From Lachnospiraceae bacterium (GTDB taxonomy: Bacteria > Bacillota > Clostridia > Lachnospirales > Lachnospiraceae), in the NCBI GenBank assembly GCA_002892395.1, contig NBBL01000002.1:1-64000 (forward strand): a stretch of DNA of 64,000 nucleotides, written 5' to 3'. The position numbers were made by a program, and so were the translations under genes. The notes beneath the pieces are model-generated. The model was given only the letters and a program-made list of their open reading frames with translations. It did no database searches and had not been told where the DNA came from. This document shows, one piece after another, positions 1 to 7,594 of this stretch (position 1 is its first letter; the number at the start of each line of letters is the position of its first letter).

Positions 1-61
<61 letters not shown>

Positions 62-224
62 AAGTTCTCTCCAGGTCAGATAACGTTGGCTTCTCAGTTA
101 TCTTACCCGTATTACTTGGTTTCGTTCTTTTTGAAATCCTTTTTGGAATTTCAGGGTTATGTGTACTGTCTGATCTTCGATTGTCAAGGTGCTTTTGTTC
201 TGCCTCCTCAGAGGCGACTTGTTT

Positions 225-253
225 ATCCTAACATCGATATGTGGAAATGTCAA
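225..253 (-). promoter_or_regulatory. rRNA operon promoter and leader
   Basis: On the minus strand a -35 box TTGACA (248-253) is separated by 17 bp from a -10 box TAGGAT (225-230). Transcription would start near 218 and run through a ~155-nt leader (62-217) into the 16S gene. A second TTGACA in the leader (182-187) lacks a convincing -10 box. The IS30 inverted repeat begins only ~30 bp upstream of the -35 box, so DNA that could have been an UP element or tandem promoter is replaced by insertion-sequence DNA. Confidence 0.75.
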
Positions 254-282
254 TCAAAATCTAAAAGATATTTTTGGAGGAT

Positions 283-306
283 GATTGTAAGATGAACTAG
301 GACAAT
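283..306 (+). repeat. IS30 left terminal inverted repeat
   Basis: Pairs with 1381-1404. The inner part reads AACTAGGACAAT here and the inverted right copy reads AAGTAGGACAGT. It lies ~70 bp upstream of the transposase start codon. Confidence 0.8.
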
Positions 307-375
307 AAAAAAGAGCCGATGACGAACTCGTGGTATGATGAAGCTACCACACAACACAACACCAGGAGGTTCGCC

Positions 376-1407
376 ATGGCCCAAAAAGAGTATAACACAA
401 ATAGAAAATATCGCCACCTGACACGCGAAAAGCGAGCACAGATTGAAGTGCTGTTGCAATTAAAACTTCCCAAAAGCCGCATCGCGCGCGAAGTCGGGAT
501 CTCACGGTCAACTTTATATAACGAACTTGCCAGAGGCACTGTACAGCAGTTAGGAAGCGATTTGAAGCCATACACCCGATACTTTGGAGATACGGGACAG
601 TGTGTCTACGAAAATCGACGGAGAAATAGCCATTGTCCCATGAAGCTGGTGAAAGCTAAGAAATTCGTGTCTTTTGCGGTAAAGCAGATACTGACAAAAC
701 ATTTAGCACCTGATACAATTTGCGGTTTTGCCAAAGAAAAGGGCTGTTTCTCTGAGATGGTTTGCAGCAAGACACTTTATAACTATATTGAGCGTGGATT
801 GTTAAAAGCTCGGAATATCGACCTCACGCTAAAGGTCAAACGTAAACAACACCGTAAGGGACATCCGCAGCATAAGCGGCTGTATGGCCTGAGCATTGAA
901 ACTCGCCCCCAAGTAATCAATCAACGGGAAGAGTTTGGGCATTGGGAGATTGATACCGTGGTCGGTCGAAAGGAGTCACAATCCGTTTTGTTGACACTGG
1001 ATGGGCGAACCACAAGATTTCGACACATCATAAAGATACCCGGTAGAAGCACACAGGCAGTTGAGCAAGGTTTAAAAGCGCTCCGAAATCTGTATGGAGA
1101 ACGATTCAGTCAAGTTTTTCGCTCCATCACAAGTGATAATGGCAGTGAATTTGCTTCACTGCCACAGTTGCTTCCCACGATACCCATATATTATGCCCAT
1201 CCGTACTCCGCCTACGAACGCGGATTGAACGAGAAACAGAACTCCTTGATCCGTCGTTTCTTGCAAAAGGGCCATTCTTTTGATGACATTGCGGATGAGA
1301 AAATACAAGAGATACAGAACTGGATCAATCAACTCCCCCGAAAGTCCTTTCACTACAGTTCGCCGGAGGAATTATTTCAGACTGTCCTACTTGATCTTGC
1401 AATCTAG
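376..1407 (+). CDS. IS30 family transposase
   Basis: A 343-residue DDE transposase that would mobilise the surrounding element. The start at 376 is chosen because AGGAGG lies 6 bp upstream (364-369). An N-terminal helix-turn-helix (about residues 15-52, HLTREKRAQIEVLL then GISRSTLYNEL) should bind the terminal repeats. The catalytic core follows: first Asp in HWEIDTVVG (about D193), second in TSDNGSEF (about D254), and the Glu in ERGLNEKQN (about E286), with the ~31-residue spacing of the IS30 family. The frame is intact and close to full length, so the element may be active. Its base composition is more AT-rich than the neighbouring genes, consistent with recent arrival. Confidence 0.95.
   Translation: MAQKEYNTNRKYRHLTREKRAQIEVLLQLKLPKSRIAREVGISRSTLYNELARGTVQQLGSDLKPYTRYFGDTGQCVYENRRRNSHCPMKLVKAKKFVSFAVKQILTKHLAPDTICGFAKEKGCFSEMVCSKTLYNYIERGLLKARNIDLTLKVKRKQHRKGHPQHKRLYGLSIETRPQVINQREEFGHWEIDTVVGRKESQSVLLTLDGRTTRFRHIIKIPGRSTQAVEQGLKALRNLYGERFSQVFRSITSDNGSEFASLPQLLPTIPIYYAHPYSAYERGLNEKQNSLIRRFLQKGHSFDDIADEKIQEIQNWINQLPRKSFHYSSPEELFQTVLLDLAI
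1381..1404 (-). repeat. IS30 right terminal inverted repeat
   Basis: Inverted copy of 283-306 with four mismatches. It overlaps the end of the transposase reading frame. Confidence 0.8.
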
Positions 1408-1443
1408 ATAAAAACAATCTGCAAAGAGAATCAAAAGAAGTGC

Positions 1444-1472
1444 TTGACAAGAAAATGGTTTCCCCCTATACT
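1444..1472 (+). promoter_or_regulatory. Promoter of tRNA-Met
   Basis: A near-consensus promoter: TTGACA (1444-1449), 17-bp spacer, TATACT (1467-1472). The mature tRNA starts 24 bp downstream of the -10 box. Confidence 0.85.
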
Positions 1473-1496
1473 GATATGGTCGCAAACAGAGACCAT

Positions 1497-1570
1497 GGCG
1501 GAATAGCTCAGTTGGCTAGAGCACACGGTTCATACCCGTGGTGTCGAGAGTTCAAATCTCCCTTCCGCTA
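1497..1570 (+). tRNA. tRNA-Met (CAT), elongator type
   Basis: The cloverleaf folds by hand: acceptor GGCGGAA/TTCCGCT (closing pair G-U), D stem GCTC/GAGC, anticodon stem CACGG/CCGTG around loop TTCATAC with anticodon CAT at 1531-1533, and T arm GAGAG-TTCAAAT-CTCCC. The G1-U72 closing pair and lack of initiator hallmarks indicate elongator tRNA-Met. The 3' CCA is not encoded. The T stem has one A-C mismatch (1547/1561). Confidence 0.93.
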
Positions 1571-1643
1571 CGAGAGCGCCGCAGCAGAGGACGTATCCCT
1601 CCAGAGCTTCCGGACGGTGAGTCGTTCATTCCCTTGATGCGGC

Positions 1644-1691
1644 AAAAAGAAAGCCTGCTAAGTGTACATACACGGAGTCGGCTTTCTTTTT
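1644..1691 (+). terminator. Terminator after tRNA-Met
   Basis: A 12-bp stem AAAAAGAAAGCC (1644-1655) pairs with GGCTTTCTTTTT (1680-1691). The A-rich and T-rich arms give a U-tract on the plus strand and would also work in the opposite direction. Confidence 0.75.
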
Positions 1692-1766
1692 CGTGAATTC
1701 CATCACGCTTTTTATCAATTTTCCGTAAAAAGGAACGGTCGATTTTCTTATGTTTTTTCCATATCC

Positions 1767-1795
1767 TTCCCATCAAATCGTTCCGGTGCTATGAT
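1767..1795 (+). promoter_or_regulatory. Probable extended -10 promoter for the PAP2 gene
   Basis: TATGAT at 1790-1795 is preceded by TGC, giving an extended -10 (TGCTATGAT). The -35 region (TTCCCA, 1767-1772) is weak. The start codon is 37 bp downstream. Confidence 0.45.
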
Positions 1796-1832
1796 AAGAG
1801 TATCTCGATTCGTTGTCTGAAGAGAGGCTTCT

Positions 1833-2522
1833 ATGAGACATTACCATTTTTATCAGTTCATACGAAAACATCTGGGATTGTTTGTATTCGGTTACGGAAT
1901 CCTCTACCTGCTCTGGTTTCGCTTTCTGGAGGAAACGGTGACCCAGGGGACGGAATTTCACATTATGCACTGTGTCTTCGACGATCTGATCCCCTTTGTT
2001 CCGGCATTTATCATCCCCTACCTTCTCTGGTTCTTTTACATTGGAGTGACCCTGTTTCTCCTGTATCGAACCGACATAGACGAGGCTGCAAAGCTGGGGA
2101 TTTTTCTCGCCTCCGGAATGACGGTATGTCTTATGATCTGTACGCTGTATCCCAACGGAATCAACTTCCGGATCCATGCGGATCCTACGCGGGATCCCTT
2201 CTCCTTTCTCACCTGGGTGATTCAGTGTGCGGATACCCCGACCAATGTCTTCCCAAGCATCCACGCCTACAATGCAATCGGCGTCAATGCCGCTATCTGG
2301 CACAGCCGCCATCTTCAGAATCGTCCCGCCGTTCGCATGGCTTCTCTTCTTCTGATGCTTTCGATCTGCTGCTCCACTGTGTTTTTGAAGCAGCATTCCG
2401 TGCTGGATGTGGTGGGTGCCGGAGTTCTCGCCTATTTTATTGACTGGGCTGTCTACGGCGCCCTCTCCGAGTCTGTATGCCGGGTGGCGCGGGCAACCGG
2501 AAACGTAAAGGAAACCGCTTGA
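1833..2522 (+). CDS. PAP2 superfamily membrane phosphatase
   Basis: A 229-residue integral membrane protein of the phosphatidic-acid phosphatase type 2 family, which dephosphorylates lipid phosphates at the membrane. About five or six hydrophobic segments are visible. The PAP2 signature is partly present: FPSIHAYNA (PSIH at residues 141-144) gives the conserved Ser and His, and KQHSVLDVVGAG (186-197) gives the second His and Asp. The N-terminal KxxxxxxRP motif is not clear; an RxxxDP-like segment near residue 113 could stand in, as in the inositol-phosphorylceramide-synthase-like subgroup. The start follows GAAGAGAGG. It is a single-gene unit with a strong downstream terminator. The substrate cannot be read from sequence. 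Confidence 0.85.
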   Translation: MRHYHFYQFIRKHLGLFVFGYGILYLLWFRFLEETVTQGTEFHIMHCVFDDLIPFVPAFIIPYLLWFFYIGVTLFLLYRTDIDEAAKLGIFLASGMTVCLMICTLYPNGINFRIHADPTRDPFSFLTWVIQCADTPTNVFPSIHAYNAIGVNAAIWHSRHLQNRPAVRMASLLLMLSICCSTVFLKQHSVLDVVGAGVLAYFIDWAVYGALSESVCRVARATGNVKETA

Positions 2523-2564
2523 AAATCCATCCGATTTCCCGTCTCAAACTCTATTTCCCGGCTG

Positions 2565-2609
2565 AACCCGGAATTCCGCGCTTTCTTTGCCTGGAATTCC
2601 GGGTTTTTT
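2565..2609 (+). terminator. Terminator of the PAP2 gene
   Basis: Stem AACCCGGAATTCC (2565-2577) pairs with GGAATTCCGGGTT, followed by six Ts on the plus strand. The glycosyltransferase gene ends just beyond on the other strand. Confidence 0.85.
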
Positions 2610-2622
2610 GCCTCTGCTCCCC

Positions 2623-3642
2623 TCAGTTAAATCCGTAAAACTTCCGTGCGATTTTATATCCCGCCACGGACACAGTTCTTCCGCCCTTACCCGGGAGATT
2701 CATGCTCTGTCCCAAAAATCCCCAGCGGATGCGGAGAAAGAGTCTCAGATTGGTCTCCTTAAGGTGCTTCCAAATCTCTTTTTTCTTTTGAAAGTTTTCA
2801 TCGCTGCCCGACTTAATTGCCAGAATCGAGCAGACCGTCATCATGATTTCCAGGTAGAGTATCATGTACCGCCTCAGCTTCTTCGACGGAATCTTATAAG
2901 GATCATAGTAGCTCAGCATGAGACGGGTCACCGTGAGCTGCTGGTCGATTCGGCCGATCATCACCCGTTCATTAACCGACTGATCCTCTCTCCCGATGTA
3001 GTACCGGTAGAAGTTGACGTCCAGATAGTAGAGCGTCTTCACATGGGGAAGCGGCTGATAGACAAAAATATTGTCCACATAGAACGTGTGCTTTGGCAGC
3101 TCAAGCCCGCATTCTCTCAGCATCTGCGTGCGGTAAATCACAGAATGCATCAAAATGTACTGTCCCGGAAGGAAATGTCCAATCTCATCCCACCCGATCA
3201 GCTTGTTTTTCGGCAGCGCCCGCCGATAATTCATCACCTTTTTGTGGACCACCCCTTCTTTCTCATACACAAAGTTGCTCACCAGCATATCCAGCTGTGT
3301 GTTTTGCTGTGCAAAGCTCCCAAGTGTATTGAGAATCTGCTCGTAAGCCTCCGGATCCACCCAATCGTCGGAATCCACCACCTTAAAGAAAATGCCTTCG
3401 GCCGCCGCAAGTCCGGTGCAGACCGCACTTCCGTGACCGCCGTTTTCCTGATGGATGGCGCGGCAGATCGAGGGATATTTCTTCGCATAGCGATCTGCGA
3501 TCTCCGGCGTATCATCTTTCGCCGAGCCATCGTCCACAATCAGAATCTCCACCCGTTCCCCGCCGTGCAGAAGGGACTCAATGCAGCGCTCCATATATGC
3601 CGCGCTGTTATAGCATGGCACCGCGATACTCAGTAATTTCAT
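2623..3642 (-). CDS. Family 2 glycosyltransferase
   Basis: A 339-residue GT-A fold glycosyltransferase, expected to transfer a nucleotide-activated sugar at the cytoplasmic face of the membrane. The family 2 pattern is clear: N-terminal LLSIAVPCYNSA, the nucleotide-binding ILIVDDGS, then the metal-binding VVDSDDW (DxD) near residue 90. The start at 3642 has AAGGAG upstream; an open frame extends further but overlaps the CPBP gene and lacks family similarity. The C-terminal third has no long hydrophobic segment, so it looks soluble or peripheral. It follows the CPBP gene after 32 bp and is probably co-transcribed with it. Acceptor and donor are unknown. Confidence 0.9.
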   Translation of the reverse strand: MKLLSIAVPCYNSAAYMERCIESLLHGGERVEILIVDDGSAKDDTPEIADRYAKKYPSICRAIHQENGGHGSAVCTGLAAAEGIFFKVVDSDDWVDPEAYEQILNTLGSFAQQNTQLDMLVSNFVYEKEGVVHKKVMNYRRALPKNKLIGWDEIGHFLPGQYILMHSVIYRTQMLRECGLELPKHTFYVDNIFVYQPLPHVKTLYYLDVNFYRYYIGREDQSVNERVMIGRIDQQLTVTRLMLSYYDPYKIPSKKLRRYMILYLEIMMTVCSILAIKSGSDENFQKKKEIWKHLKETNLRLFLRIRWGFLGQSMNLPGKGGRTVSVAGYKIARKFYGFN

Positions 3643-3674
3643 GGATGTTTCTCCTTTTTTCTCCTTTTTTCTTC

Positions 3675-4514
3675 TTAAGATCTCTCCTTCTGGTTTTTCC
3701 GAATGTTCTGCTTGTCCCACCGGTCCCGCGTCTGCATCCAAACAATCCCGATGCCCATCGGAGCCAACAGTGCACTGAGAACCCACAGCTTCCACCCCGC
3801 CGGGTAATCGGCAATCCCGGTGACTGCGAACAGCAAAGCAAGTGCGTTCATACCGGCATGCATTAAAATCGGGAGGAGAAGGCATCCGGTTCGAAGCTGT
3901 ACCCACGCCAGCAAAATTCCCATGCTGAAGGCCATGATACCCTGTGTCCAATTCCCATGAAACAGTGCGAACAAAAATGCAGACAGGAAAATGGCGGAAC
4001 GGTTGCCCAGCATGGGACAAAGCCTTCGGAGAAGAAAGCCCCGAAACAAAAATTCCTCTGTCACCGGTGCCAGCACGGTGCTGATCAGCAATAACCGAAG
4101 GACGGACAGCTCACACCATTCCTTCGAAAATGCCTGAAATGCGGCATCCTGCTCCGGGATTCCCAACGCCGTCATGATTCGATTAAAAAGCAGGTAGACC
4201 GCCGCGGACGACAGGAGTGCACCAATCCAAACAGAACCATGCAGTCCACCTGCCTTCGCTTCTTGTGTCCCCCGGATGCACTGCTCCCGCCGCCAAAGAA
4301 ACAGAAAGGCTACCACCGCGCACACATCGGCAACAGCTGACGCCGACAGAAGCTCTGCCTGAGATGCCTCCCCCTGCCCCGACATGACCCCGGTCACCGC
4401 GATGCCATGCAACAAAAAATAGATCACAAAGGGAGCTGCCGCAGGCAGAAGCCCTTCAGGCAGCCTCCCTCCCGGTTCTCCTTTTTGAAGCCTGCCGCCT
4501 CTGTTTTTTAACAT
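3675..4514 (-). CDS. CPBP family intramembrane metalloprotease
   Basis: About 279 residues with 7-8 hydrophobic segments, belonging to the CPBP (CAAX protease/bacteriocin-processing, Abi) family. All three signature motifs are visible: EEFLFRG (EE near 153-154, Arg 158), the His of FALFHGNW (about 186) and the His of LMHAGMNA (about 219). I prefer the ATG at 4514, which has AGGA at good spacing; an in-frame ATG at 4532 sits almost on the predicted transcription start and lacks a ribosome-binding site. Family members process prenylated or secreted peptides or give bacteriocin immunity; no bacteriocin gene is nearby. Confidence 0.88.
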   Translation of the reverse strand: MLKNRGGRLQKGEPGGRLPEGLLPAAAPFVIYFLLHGIAVTGVMSGQGEASQAELLSASAVADVCAVVAFLFLWRREQCIRGTQEAKAGGLHGSVWIGALLSSAAVYLLFNRIMTALGIPEQDAAFQAFSKEWCELSVLRLLLISTVLAPVTEEFLFRGFLLRRLCPMLGNRSAIFLSAFLFALFHGNWTQGIMAFSMGILLAWVQLRTGCLLLPILMHAGMNALALLFAVTGIADYPAGWKLWVLSALLAPMGIGIVWMQTRDRWDKQNIRKNQKERS

Positions 4515-4540
4515 CTTCGTTGTCCTCGCCATTGTATACC

Positions 4541-4546
4541 AGTATA
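4541..4546 (-). promoter_or_regulatory. Possible -10 box for CPBP-glycosyltransferase operon
   Basis: TATACT on the minus strand just upstream of the CPBP gene. The -35 match is poor. A start from here would leave a very short leader and favours the downstream ATG at 4514. Confidence 0.35.
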
Positions 4547-4557
4547 ACGTCTTTCAG

Positions 4558-4586
4558 TTGATTTTTCTACCGTGTGAAACTATAAT
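4558..4586 (+). promoter_or_regulatory. Promoter of carbamate kinase
   Basis: TTGATT (4558-4563), 17-bp spacer, perfect TATAAT (4581-4586). The ~60-nt leader contains a small CCGCG/CGCGG inverted repeat (about 4617-4638) just before the CAGGAGG ribosome-binding site, which could pair near it. Confidence 0.8.
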
Positions 4587-4653
4587 CAAATTATTGATGC
4601 TTGGCAAAAAAATTCCCGCCGCGAAATCTTTCCCGCGGTACAGGAGGCATTGA

Positions 4654-5586
4654 ATGGCTAAAAAACGTCTGGTACTCTCCCTCGGTCACAAAGATCTCGG
4701 AACCAATCTTCCCGAGCAGAAGGCCGCGATTTTAAAGACTGCTCCCATCGTCGCCGACATGATTCAGGACGGGTGGCAAGTCGCGCTGACGCACTCCAAT
4801 GCTCCTCAGGTGGGCATGATTCATGCGGCGATGAACGAGTTTTCCAAGGCGCATCCCGAATACACCAGCGCTCCCCTCTCTGTCTGCTCTGCCATGAGTC
4901 AGGGATACATCGGCTACGACCTGCAAAAGGGGATCCGGTCTGAGCTCCTCTCCCGGGGCATTTACAAGGCAGTTTCCACCGTCATGACACAGGTCACTGT
5001 CAATCCTTACGACGAAGCCTTCTACAGTCCCGTCAAGAAAATCGGGCGCTACATGAATGCAGAGGAGGCCGCCGCCGAGGAGGCAAAGGGCAATCAGACC
5101 ATTGAAATCCCGGGAAAGGGCTTTCAGCGCTATGTTCCTTCTCCGAATCCCATGGCAATTGTGGAGATTGACGCCATCCGTGCCCTTCTCGACGCAGATC
5201 AGATCGTCATCTGCGGCGGCGGCGGCGGAATCCCGGTTATGGAGCAGGGCACCCGGCTGAAAGGAGCCAGCGCTGTCATTGAAAAGGATTTGACCAGCGG
5301 TCTGCTGGCGCGGGAGGTGGATGCAGACATTCTGATGATTATAACCGCAGTGGACAATGTCACTCTGAACTACGGCACCCCGGCGGAGCAGCCTCTCTCT
5401 GAAATGAGCATCCCGGCTGCGAAGGAATATGTGGAGGCGGGTCAGTTTGAATTTCAGAGTATGCTGCCCAAAATTCGTGCAGCCATTGATTTTGTAGAAT
5501 CCGGTCGGGGAAGGACCGCTATCATCACCTCTCTCGCCAAGGCCGCCGACGCACTCAAGGGAAAAGCGGGAACCCGCATTGCCTGA
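4654..5586 (+). CDS. arcC: Carbamate kinase
   Basis: A 310-residue amino-acid-kinase-fold enzyme that makes ATP from carbamoyl phosphate and ADP, the last step of arginine, agmatine or purine/allantoin fermentation. The length is typical. The N-terminus reads LVLSLGHKDLG where most homologues have a LGGNAL motif, a variant I associate with clostridial carbamate kinases. The nucleotide-binding ICGGGGGIP (about residue 190), the EKDLTSGLLA stretch (VIDKDLxxxLLA-like) and ILTAVD-like MIITAVDNV are intact. The start follows CAGGAGG. No arginine deiminase, ornithine carbamoyltransferase or antiporter gene is adjacent, so it is a stand-alone gene with its own promoter and terminator. Confidence 0.93.
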   Translation: MAKKRLVLSLGHKDLGTNLPEQKAAILKTAPIVADMIQDGWQVALTHSNAPQVGMIHAAMNEFSKAHPEYTSAPLSVCSAMSQGYIGYDLQKGIRSELLSRGIYKAVSTVMTQVTVNPYDEAFYSPVKKIGRYMNAEEAAAEEAKGNQTIEIPGKGFQRYVPSPNPMAIVEIDAIRALLDADQIVICGGGGGIPVMEQGTRLKGASAVIEKDLTSGLLAREVDADILMIITAVDNVTLNYGTPAEQPLSEMSIPAAKEYVEAGQFEFQSMLPKIRAAIDFVESGRGRTAIITSLAKAADALKGKAGTRIA

Positions 5587-5635
5587 TGTGCCTTTGGCTC
5601 TTTCTCCGGTTTTTCCCCCACAGCAAACAATAAGG

Positions 5636-5662
5636 AACCACGCGGATAACCGCGTGGTTTTT
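5636..5662 (+). terminator. Terminator of carbamate kinase gene
   Basis: AACCACGCGG-ATAA-CCGCGTGGTT, a perfect 10-bp stem followed by Ts. Confidence 0.93.
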
Positions 5663-5689
5663 GTTGACCCCAATATGCCTGTCAAACGA

Positions 5690-5776
5690 ATGCGCCTGCT
5701 CCTTGACCCCTCAGCAGCTCCTCATTCCGTGACCGCCGGCACCCGCCCGGCGGATGCGCCTGCTCTTTGACCCCTC
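5690..5776. repeat. 23-bp direct repeat pair between arcC and uppP
   Basis: ATGCGCCTGCTC-N-TTGACCCCTC occurs at 5690-5712 and 5754-5776 with one difference, 64 bp apart. The spacer holds a small GC hairpin (CCGCCGG/CCGGCGG, about 5733-5753). The pair sits between the arcC terminator and the uppP stop codon. No function is evident. Confidence 0.7.
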
Positions 5777-5782
5777 GACACC

Positions 5783-6619
5783 TTATCCGATAATGGATGT
5801 GATAATATGCCCGATCAGCACGATCACACCGAGAACAATGCGGTAATAGCCAAAAAATGTAAAGTCATTTTTCTTCACCCACCCCAACAGAAAACGGATG
5901 GAGTAGACTGACACAAAGAAGGCGGAAACCATGCCCAGAATCAGGTAAAAAAACTCCGGAAGACTGAAATGAAAGCCAAACTTTACAATCTTTAAAAAGC
6001 TTGCACCAAACATAATCGGGAGGCCGAGAAAAAAGGAGAACTCCGAGGCAATCCCCCGGGAACAGCCAAGAATCATGGCCCCCAGGATGGTCGCACCGGA
6101 TCTGGATGTTCCGGGAATCAGTGATAAAACCTGAAAGATGCCAATATACAGTGCGGTCTGATATCCAATGTCCCGGCTCTTCACGATGAGCGGCTCCTGA
6201 AATCTTCTTCGGTTCTCCACGAAGATAAACAGAACGCCGTACAAAATCAGCATCAGGGACACCACAAAATCATTGTACAGGTGTGCGTCCAGCCAGTCAT
6301 CCAGCAGAACGCCCAGGATCGCCGCAGGCAGGCAGGCAACCGCAATCTTTGACCAAAGAATCCAGGTTGCTTTCTTCTGGCTGGGTCTTTTCCGCGGGTC
6401 CAGCGGGTTCAGCTTGTTGAAGTAGAGCACTGCGACTGCAAGAATCGCCCCTAACTGGATCACAACCCGGAACATCTCCATAAACTCTGCTGAAACATCT
6501 AAGCGGATCAGATGATCAATCAGAATCAGGTGACCGGTCGAGCTGATCGGCAGCCACTCTGTAAACCCCTCCACCATTCCAAGTACAATCACCTTTAAAA
6601 GCTCGATAATATGCGTCAT
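5783..6619 (-). CDS. uppP: Undecaprenyl-diphosphatase
   Basis: A 278-residue polytopic membrane phosphatase that converts undecaprenyl pyrophosphate to the monophosphate, recycling the lipid carrier for peptidoglycan and other wall polymers and giving bacitracin tolerance. The two BacA/UppP signatures are complete: VEGFTEWLPISSTGH (about 16-30, catalytic Glu and Ser/His) and PGTSRSGATI (about residues 169-178, the Arg/Ser loop). About seven hydrophobic segments are seen. The start overlaps the ung stop by 4 bp (ATGA), so the pair is translationally coupled. Confidence 0.96.
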   Translation of the reverse strand: MTHIIELLKVIVLGMVEGFTEWLPISSTGHLILIDHLIRLDVSAEFMEMFRVVIQLGAILAVAVLYFNKLNPLDPRKRPSQKKATWILWSKIAVACLPAAILGVLLDDWLDAHLYNDFVVSLMLILYGVLFIFVENRRRFQEPLIVKSRDIGYQTALYIGIFQVLSLIPGTSRSGATILGAMILGCSRGIASEFSFFLGLPIMFGASFLKIVKFGFHFSLPEFFYLILGMVSAFFVSVYSIRFLLGWVKKNDFTFFGYYRIVLGVIVLIGHIITSIIG

Positions 6620-7323
6620 ACCTGACCTTTCGTCTCTGTGCTCTGTGATCGGTTCTCAATCTGCCAGTCAATCGGGCTGCTCCCATGTGCAAGTAAAAAC
6701 GCATTTGCCTTTGAAAAATGCCTGCACCCGAAAAACCCGCGGTAAGCGGACAAGGGAGAGGGATGCGGCGCCTTCAGCACAAGATGCTTTGGATTCGTCA
6801 GCATACTTTGCTTGCTCTGCGCCGGACGCCCCCATAAGAGGAACACAATCGGGCGATCCTCCCCATTCACTGCACGCAAAATCGCATCCGTGAACTGCTC
6901 CCAGCCTCGTCCCTGATGAGAAAAGGCGGCATGTGCCCGCACGGTCAAAACCGTGTTCAGGAGCAAAACGCCCTGATCTGCCCATTTTTTCAAATATCCG
7001 TTGTCCGGTATTTCGCAGCCCAAATCCTCGTGAAGCTCCTGATAAATATTGACAAGGGACGGCGGAATCCGCTCTGTCTCCGGAAGAACAGAGAAGGACA
7101 AGCCGTGTGCCTGATTCGGCTCATGGTAAGGATCCTGCCCGAGAATTACCACCTTGACCTGACCAAGCGGCGTCAGATGCAGCGCCTCAAAGATTCGATC
7201 TGCCGGCGGATATACCGTACGCCTCTGATATTCCTCTTTGACAAACTGGTACAGCTCCCCATAATAAGGCTTTGCAAATTCCGCTCTCAGAGCGGGAAGC
7301 CAGTCGTTGCTGATTTCTGCCAT
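6616..7323 (-). CDS. ung: Uracil-DNA glycosylase
   Basis: A 235-residue family 1 uracil-DNA glycosylase, which removes uracil from DNA at the start of base excision repair. The water-activating motif GQDPYHEP is at about 62-69 with catalytic Asp64, and the DNA-binding loop HPSPLSAYRGF with catalytic His lies near residue 185. Length and order match the family. It is the first gene of an ung-uppP unit. I see no obvious promoter in the 110 bp between its start and the rpmG terminator. Confidence 0.97.
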   Translation of the reverse strand: MAEISNDWLPALRAEFAKPYYGELYQFVKEEYQRRTVYPPADRIFEALHLTPLGQVKVVILGQDPYHEPNQAHGLSFSVLPETERIPPSLVNIYQELHEDLGCEIPDNGYLKKWADQGVLLLNTVLTVRAHAAFSHQGRGWEQFTDAILRAVNGEDRPIVFLLWGRPAQSKQSMLTNPKHLVLKAPHPSPLSAYRGFFGCRHFSKANAFLLAHGSSPIDWQIENRSQSTETKGQV

Positions 7324-7434
7324 CTCGATTTCACCCGTTGTCCGATTGATGGGTTCGCTTGTTTTGATTTCCCTCGCACTTGCCCTGCAGCGTCCTATTG
7401 GATATGACCTGACACTCCAAAACCTTCACGGGAC

Positions 7435-7484
7435 CAAAAAAAGTTCCGGGGAGCAGCGCCGCAACGGACACTCTCCGGAACTTC
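7435..7484 (-). terminator. Terminator of rpmB-rpmG
   Basis: On the minus strand AAGTTCCGG (7476-7484) pairs with CCGGAACTT (7442-7450) followed by a T7 tract. It lies ~110 bp downstream of rpmG. The rest of 7324-7594 holds no recognisable gene; secE, which follows rpmG in many relatives, is not there. Confidence 0.85.
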
Positions 7485-7594
7485 AACGATATCTCCCCCA
7501 AAGAATTGCAAGCAGACATCATTCGCAAAAGGATCCTCACACCGGATACCGATCTGCCGTCCTGTTCCGTTTTCTTTTTGCAATCCCGAAATAA

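Larger units (their letters stand above)
283..1404 (+). mobile_element. IS30-family insertion sequence
   Basis: A transposase gene is bracketed by imperfect 24-bp terminal inverted repeats at 283-306 and 1381-1404 (20 of 24 positions match after inversion; shared core TAGGACA). The right repeat overlaps the last codons of the transposase, and the stop codon lies immediately outside the matched repeat, so the true right end may be a few bases further on. I see no clear short target-site duplication. The element lies between an rRNA promoter and a tRNA-Met gene. Confidence 0.88.

Noticed and set aside
159-187. Second rRNA promoter in the leader (TTGACA at 182-187)
   Set aside because: At 16-17 bp spacing only TACACA/ACACAT is available as -10. 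It more likely belongs to the rRNA leader's processing or antitermination sequences.
280-1410. Target-site duplication of the IS30 element
   Set aside because: Flanking bases at the repeat boundaries do not match for 2-4 bp in any register I tried.
2623-4020. Longer version of the glycosyltransferase starting near 4020
   Set aside because: The first ~125 codons overlap the CPBP gene, have no family similarity, and the ATG at 3642 has both a ribosome-binding site and the standard family N-terminus.
7324-7594. secE gene expected after rpmG
   Set aside because: No minus-strand frame here has the single membrane segment of SecE; the region holds the rpmG terminator instead.
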